In this document: positions 33,857 to 39,309 of the stretch, piece after piece
Position numbering within the stretch: position 1 is the stretch's first letter
Layout: every line of letters begins with the position of its first letter
NCBI GenBank assembly: GCA_902785905.1
Contig: CADAAM010000025.1
Coordinates: 1-39,309, forward strand
DNA length: 39,309 nucleotides
DNA from: Oscillospiraceae bacterium
GTDB taxonomy: Bacteria > Bacillota > Clostridia > Oscillospirales > Oscillospiraceae
Direction of reading: 5' to 3'
Made by a program: the position numbers and the translations under genes
The notes under the pieces: generated by a model
What the model was told of the DNA's origin: nothing
What the model saw: the letters and a program-made list of their open reading frames with translations, nothing else
The model's database searches: none

Positions 33857-34414
33857 ATGGCTACGTCTACCAAAAAAGCACTGGCGGATGCGCTTAAGAA
33901 AATGATGGCGATCAAGCCCATCGATCGCATCACGGTTAACGATCTGGTGGAGACCTGCGGGGTCAGCCGACAAACCTTCTACTATCATTTTGATGATGTA
34001 TACGATCTTCTGGAGTGGGTCTTTGAAGAGGACGCAAACGCCAATCTGCCAAACGAGGTAGTATATGACAACTGGCAGCGGGACGTGACGCTGTGGTTCA
34101 AATACCTCTATGACAACTCCGCCTTCGCCCTGAACGTCTATAACTCCAACAGCCGACTCTACATGCTGCGCTATATCAAGGGGAGGCTGCGTGAGTGTAT
34201 CCGGAGCTTTTCGGAGATCGTGGCGGAGGATCGCTCCATCGACCGTGCGGACTTTGAGTTCATTGTGGAATTCTATTCCAACATTGTCGTCGGACTGATT
34301 TCTCAGTGGATGGATCAGGGAATGCAGCTTCCCAAGGAAATCACGACCGACAAGGTCCTGCGCGTGCTCGACAACAGCATTGAAAACATTATGGAGAGAT
34401 TCCAGAAAAACTGA
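33857..34414 (+). CDS. TetR/AcrR-family transcriptional regulator
   Basis: A 185-aa one-domain regulator. The N-terminal HTH is clear: RITVNDLVETCGVSRQTFYYHF (about 24-45). The C-terminal ligand-binding part (VVYDNWQRDVTLWFKYLYDN ...) resembles the TetR_C_33/DhaS-like type. Ligand and target are unknown. Start ATG 33857 follows AAGGAGG. It stands alone between its own promoter and a good terminator. Confidence 0.9.
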   Translation: MATSTKKALADALKKMMAIKPIDRITVNDLVETCGVSRQTFYYHFDDVYDLLEWVFEEDANANLPNEVVYDNWQRDVTLWFKYLYDNSAFALNVYNSNSRLYMLRYIKGRLRECIRSFSEIVAEDRSIDRADFEFIVEFYSNIVVGLISQWMDQGMQLPKEITTDKVLRVLDNSIENIMERFQKN

Positions 34415-34429
34415 ACGGCACAGTCGACG

Positions 34430-34455
34430 CCGGGCCCGGACTGGGCCCGGTTTTT
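34430..34455 (+). terminator. Intrinsic terminator of tetR
   Basis: CCGGGCCC (34430-34437) pairs with GGGCCCGG (34443-34450), loop five nt, followed by TTTTT. Confidence 0.85.
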
Positions 34456-34494
34456 CATTTAAAAATATTTTACAGGAATACTCTCCTGTTTTTG

Positions 34495-34523
34495 TTGAAA
34501 GTGAACAGTATTTGCGTTATAAT
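34495..34523 (+). promoter_or_regulatory. Promoter of the ybaK-uvrA-recD2 cluster
   Basis: TTGAAA (34495-34500), 17-bp spacer, TATAAT (34518-34523): a strong sigma-A type promoter 39 bp before the first gene. No LexA box is seen. Confidence 0.75.
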
Positions 34524-34562
34524 AAACTAATTGCAAAACAGCACCGAGGGGGGGACACAGGG

Positions 34563-35039
34563 ATGGCAGAGCTCAAAACCAATGTTATGCGCGTGCTTGA
34601 TCAGAAAAAGATCGCCTTCACAGCCCACAGCTATCCCCACGGGGAGGACGCAGTGGACGGTGTGACCGTCGCGAAGCTCACGGGGCTCGAGCCGGAGCGC
34701 GTCTTCAAAACCCTGGTGACGCGCGGGGCAAGCAAGAAAAACTACGTCTTCGTGATTCCGGTCGCCGAGGAGCTTGACCTCAAGAAAGCGGCCAGGGCGG
34801 CGGGGGAGAAGTCCATCGCCATGATCCACGTCAGCGAGATCAACGCCCTCACAGGCTATGTGCGCGGCGGCTGTTCGCCCATTGGAATGAAAAAGCAGTT
34901 TGAAACCTTCTATCATGAAAGCTGTGAAGGGCTTTCGACCATGGCTGTCAGCGCCGGGAAGATCGGCGCGCAGGTAGAGCTGGCCCCCTCGGAACTCATC
35001 AAAATCACACGCGGCAGAACTGCCGACCTTATCGTTTAG
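34563..35039 (+). CDS. ybaK: Cys-tRNA(Pro)/aminoacyl-tRNA deacylase, YbaK/EbsC-like
   Basis: YbaK hydrolyses Cys-tRNA(Pro) made in error by prolyl-tRNA synthetase. The 158-aa single-domain protein has VFKTLVTRG, the conserved lysine context [13 protein letters not shown] and the signature [14 protein letters not shown]. Start ATG 34563, after a G-rich site (GAGGGGGGGA). It lies 11 bp before uvrA in the same operon; no functional link between the two is obvious. Confidence 0.93.
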   Translation: MAELKTNVMRVLDQKKIAFTAHSYPHGEDAVDGVTVAKLTGLEPERVFKTLVTRGASKKNYVFVIPVAEELDLKKAARAAGEKSIAMIHVSEINALTGYVRGGCSPIGMKKQFETFYHESCEGLSTMAVSAGKIGAQVELAPSELIKITRGRTADLIV

Positions 35040-35050
35040 GAGAATCAGCC

Positions 35051-37866
35051 ATGCTGCAAAACAGCATTTTCATTAAAGGTGCGCGGGAAAACAACCTGAA
35101 AAATATCGACGTCGAGATCCCGCGCGACAAGCTTGTCGTCGTCACCGGTCTGTCCGGAAGCGGCAAGTCAAGCCTCGCCTTCGACACCATCTATGCCGAG
35201 GGGCAGCGGCGCTATGTGGAGAGCCTGAGCTCTTACGCAAGGATGTTCCTCGGCCAGATGGATAAGCCGGACGTGGACTATATCGACGGCCTGTCCCCGG
35301 CCATCTCCATCGACCAGAGGACCACGTCGAAGAATCCCCGCTCCACCGTCGGAACGGTGACGGAGATCTACGACTATCTGCGTCTTCTATGGGCACGCAT
35401 CGGCGTGCCGCACTGCCCGAAGTGCGGCAAGGAGATCCGCCAGCAGTCCATCGACCAGATCGTGGACCGCATCATGGCTCTGCCCCAGGGAAGCAAGATT
35501 CAGATCCTCTCACCGGTCATCCGCGGCAAGAAGGGCGAGCATGTCAAGGTTTTGGAGGATGCGAAGAAGTCCGGCTACGTACGCGCGCGCGTTGACGGCG
35601 CCGTCTATGATCTCAGCGAGGAGATCAAGCTGGAGAAAAACAAGAAGCACAATATTGAGATCATTGTCGACCGTCTGGTCATCAAGCCCGAAATTGTCCG
35701 CCGCCTGACGGACTCGGCGGAGACGGCCCTGGCACTCTCCGGCGGCATCCTGCTGGTGGACACGGGCGCGGAGGAGCTCATGAGCTTTTCGCAGAACTAC
35801 GCCTGCGAGGACTGCGGCATATCCGTAGAGGAACTGACGCCCCGTCTCTTCTCCTTCAACAATCCCCACGGGGCCTGCCCGACCTGTACCGGTCTCGGGG
35901 TGCAGCTGCTGGTCGATCCGGAGCTTATCATGCCGAACCCGAACCTCTCCGTTATGGATGGCGGCATTGTGGCCTCCGGCTGGAACAACATCAAGGGTGA
36001 CTCTATCTCCAAGATGTACTTCGAGGCCCTCGCCAAACGCTATCACTTTAAGCTCACGGAACCACTGAAGGATCTCTCGAAGGACGCCATGGCCGCGATC
36101 CTCTACGGCACAAAGGGGGAGCCGCTTCAGCTTCGCTATGAGCGCAGCGAGGGCTACGGTGTCATCAAGCGTGAGTTTGAGGGCATCGTCAATAACCTCG
36201 AGCGCCGCTACCGTGAGACGCAGAGCCCCGCCATGCGGGCCGATATCGAGGAGTGCATGGCTGAGGTGGACTGCCCGGAGTGCCACGGCAGACGGCTCAA
36301 GAAGACCGCCCTCGCCGTCACGGTCGGCGGCATGAGCATTGCGGATTTTGCCGACCTCTCCGTGAAAAAGGCGCTTGAGTTTATCGACAGCCTCACGCTC
36401 AGCGAGAAGGAGAGCCTGATCGCGGAGCGCATTCTCAAAGAGATCCGCGCCCGTCTCGGTTTTCTCACCAGCGTCGGTCTCGGCTATCTGACGCTCTCCC
36501 GCTCGGCGGCAACGCTCTCGGGCGGCGAGACCCAGCGCATCCGCCTTGCCACGCAGATCGGTTCGAGCCTCATGGGCGTCCTGTATATTCTGGACGAGCC
36601 GAGCATCGGTCTGCACCAGCGTGACAACGAAAAACTGCTGAGAACGCTCAAGCAGCTGCGCGATCTCGGCAATACCCTGATCGTCGTGGAGCATGACGAG
36701 GACACCATGCGCGCGGCGGACTATATAGTGGACATCGGCCCGGGCGCAGCCTTGAAGATATCTGTGCCTGTCCCGAATCCGTCACCGGTCAGTATCTGAG
36801 CGGCAGCAGATATATTCCCGTCCCGAGCGAGAGGCGCAAGGGAAACGGCCACAGTCTGCTGATCCGCGGGGCCGCCGAGCACAATCTCAAAAACATCGAC
36901 GTGGAGATCCCGCTCGGGCAGTTCGTCTGTGTGACGGGCGTCTCCGGCAGCGGCAAATCCTCGCTTATCAACGAGGTGCTGTATAAGACCCTCGCCGCGA
37001 TCAAAAACCGCGTCAAGGTGAGGCCCGGCAAGTGCGCGGGCATCGACGGACTTGAGTTTGTCGACAAGGTCATCGCCCTCGACCAAAGCCCCATCGGCCG
37101 CACGCCGCGCTCCAATCCCGCCACCTATACGGGCGCCTTCAACGACATCCGCGATCTTTTTGCCTCCACCCAGGATGCGAGGCTGCGCGGCTACAGTCAG
37201 GGGCGCTTCTCCTTCAATGTCAAGGGCGGCCGCTGCGAGGCCTGCTCCGGCGACGGCCTGATCAAGGTTGAAATGCACTTTCTGCCGGATGTGTTTGTCC
37301 CCTGCGACGTCTGCGGCGGCAAGCGCTATAACCGTGAGACGCTTGAGGTCAAATACAAGGGCAGAAGCATCGCGGATGTGCTCGACATGACGGTGGAGGA
37401 GGCCTGCCTCTTCTTCTCCAATCAGCCGAAGATCCTGCACAAGATCGAAACGCTTTACGATGTCGGCCTCGGCTATATCAAGCTCGGCCAGTCCAGCACG
37501 ACCCTTTCCGGCGGCGAGGCCCAGCGCGTCAAGCTCGCCACCGAATTAGCCAAGCGCTCCACCGGCTCGACCGTCTATGTCCTTGACGAGCCGACCACGG
37601 GCCTGCACATTGCGGACGTGCACCGGCTCATCATGATCCTCAACCGCCTGGTCGACGCGGGCAATACCGTTGTTGTCATTGAGCACAATCTGGACGTCAT
37701 CAAGGTGGCGGACACGGTCATCGACCTCGGTCCCGAGGGCGGCGACGGCGGCGGCGAGCTGGTCTTTTCCGGCACACCCGAGGACTGCGCAAAATGTGAG
37801 AGAAGCTATACCGGGCAATTCTTAAAACCCTTGCTTGAAAAGAACAAAGATCATGAATTCTTTTGA
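35051..37866 (+). CDS. uvrA: Excinuclease ABC subunit A, frame broken by a short deletion
   Basis: UvrA recognises DNA damage in nucleotide excision repair as a dimeric ABC ATPase. The first part (35051 to about 36750) has Walker [11 protein letters not shown], zinc-finger cysteines (CPKCG, CEDC, CPTC), signature [12 protein letters not shown] and [13 protein letters not shown]. The second part (36751-37866), in another frame, has [18 protein letters not shown] ... [19 protein letters not shown] and [10 protein letters not shown]. At 36749/36751 the expected HGG-containing linker after DIGPGAG is missing, about 37 or 40 bp (length must be one more than a multiple of three). As written the first frame stops at 36799. 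Repaired length is about 950 residues, the family norm. Confidence 0.9.
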
Positions 37867-37874
37867 GGTGTCCC

Positions 37875-39309
37875 ATGGACCAGGAACTGGATTACCAGGA
37901 ACTCACGGGGACCGTGGAGACGGTCATTTTCAAAAATGAAGAAAACGGCTACACCATTCTGAGACTGCGCAGCGACAGCGGCGAGATTGTCACGGTGCTC
38001 GGCTGCTTCCCCTTCGCGGCTCCTGGAGAATCCGTGATTGCGAGCGGCAAATGGGTCAACCACAGCGTCCATGGCCGACAGTTTAAGGCGGAATATGCCC
38101 AGCGCTTTCTGCCGAGCTCTGCCCCCGCCATCTATCAGTTTCTGGCGGGCGGCTCTGTCAAAGGCGTCGGCCCCGCGACGGCTTCGCTGATCGTGGACCG
38201 CTTCGGAGATCGGACCCTGGAGGTGATTTTGAACAATCCCCAGGACCTTGCCTCTGTCAAGGGGATCAGCTCAGCCAAGGCGCAGCAGATCTCCAGGAAT
38301 TTCCGTCAGCAGGCAGGGCTTCGGATGCTGATTGAGTTTGTCTGTTCCTTCGGCCTGCGCCCCATCCTCGCGATGCGCGCCTATAAATATTACGGGGACA
38401 AGGCGCTGGAAAGCCTGCGAGAGAACCCCTATCTACTGTGCAGCGCTCTCGTCGGCGGCACCTTCCGCGAAGCGGATGAGATGGCCCTCGGACTCGGCAT
38501 GGGCGGCAGCAGCAAGAACCGCATCGGCGCCGCCGTGCTCTTCGAGCTCCAGCACAACACCGGCAACGGCCACTGTTTCATTCCCCGGGAAAAGCTCGCC
38601 GCCGTCACGGCCGAGCTGATCTCAGTGACACCCGAGGAAGCTGACGAGTGTATAGCGGAGCTCATTGAGGACAATCAGCTCCGCTATGAGGAGATTGCGG
38701 GCGTGAACGCCTGTTATCTGCCGGAACTCTACGACGCCGAGACAAACGCGGCTGCGTGCTTTGCCCGCATGAGCAGGCGTACCTTCACGGATAAGCTCGA
38801 CACGGAAAAGCTGCTCCGAAAGCTCGAGGCACGGCAGGGGATACACTACGCCCCCATGCAGCGCCAGACACTGGAGCTTGCGCTCAAAAACCAGCTGCTG
38901 GTCATCACCGGCGGGCCCGGCACCGGCAAGACAACCTCCATCCGCGCTATTCTCCCCGACCGGCCGCGCCGCCAAACGCATGACAGAGCTCACCGGTCAG
39001 GAGGCCGCGACGGTCCATCGTCTGCTCGGCGCGAAGTTTGACGAGGAGGGAGACCGGGTCGTCTTTACCAAGTGCGAAAAAGACAGACTCGACTGCGACG
39101 CGGTCATCCTGGACGAGTGCTCCATGGTCGATATTCTGCTGATGGACGCGCTGCTGCGGGCCATGCCGCCGGACGCGCGCCTTGTCATGGTCGGGGACGC
39201 CGACCAGCTTCCCTCGGTGGGGCCCGGCAATGTCTTCTCCGCGCTCATCCGCAGCCAGGTCGTGGCGGCAGTGCGTCTGACCGAGATTTTCCGCCAGAAC
39301 GAGGGCAGC
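37875..39309 (+). CDS. recD2: RecD2-like DNA helicase, partial, frame broken by a short deletion
   Basis: RecD2 is a 5'-3' superfamily 1B helicase of bacteria without RecBC. From ATG 37875 the N-terminal region shows LTGTVETVIFKNEENGYTIL (OB-like) and a HhH part (VKGVGPATASLIVDRFG, SVKGISSAKAQQI), then Walker A TGGPGTGKTT (K352). The frame then changes: at about 38949-38956 the sequence jumps to PTGRAAKRMTELTGQEA, which continues in another frame through ILDECSMVDILLMD and VMVGDADQLPSVGPG to the edge. About 14 residues are missing between RAIL and APTGR (deletion two more than a multiple of three, probably 41 or 44 bp). As read, the first frame ends at 39041. Incomplete at the window edge. 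Confidence 0.88.

Overview
The window looks like a chromosome segment of a GC-rich anaerobic Clostridia member, most like the Oscillospiraceae/Ruminococcaceae group. Grounds: Firmicutes-type ribosome binding sites and TTG starts, a CIRCE-controlled groESL operon, a strict-anaerobe style Fe-S/flavin oxidoreductase, and a conjugation gene set typical of clostridial integrative and conjugative elements (ICEs). This placement is an inference from gene content only.

Positions 1 to about 14150 are part of an ICE whose left part lies outside the window. A minus-strand conjugation operon runs from about 10.9 kb down to the left edge: leader with terminator, VirB2-like pilin, TrbL/VirB6-like channel protein (one frameshift), NlpC/P60 + 3D cell-wall hydrolase, PrgI-like membrane protein (ATA where a start is expected), VirB4 ATPase, a DUF5697-like protein, a DUF6100-like protein with a RusA-like motif, an unknown 381-aa protein, and the first ~65 codons of the VirD4-type coupling protein. 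That last gene is cut by what looks like the right end of a small hairpin-bearing insertion sequence at the window edge. Divergent from this operon is a Y-family DNA polymerase gene. The two facing promoters are separated by five GTGCC repeats at an exact 11-bp period, which fill the gap between the two -35 boxes. Two unknown ICE genes (12.45-14.06 kb) follow.

From 14.3 kb on the content is chromosomal: groES-groEL with promoter and CIRCE, a lipid kinase, an RlmL-like rRNA methyltransferase, a DUF554 membrane protein (all minus strand), then citC, an alpha/beta hydrolase and the proline operon proC-proB-proA (plus strand), tRNA-Arg(CCU), a fused ABC ATPase/FtsX permease, a hairpin-rich intergenic region, hypA coupled to a large Fe-S flavoprotein, an ACT-domain protein, a SNF2 helicase, a TetR regulator, a YbaK-type deacylase, uvrA, and recD2 running off the right edge.

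Four chromosomal genes in the last 15 kb (proA, the SNF2 helicase, uvrA, recD2) each appear to have lost a short conserved stretch (roughly 37-65 bp). Three of these losses shift the frame. This is either an assembly artefact or a real deletion-prone state and should be resolved before function is assigned. The most interesting signal is the divergent promoter with the phased repeat array (10975-11080) and the leader terminator/leader peptide of the conjugation operon behind it.
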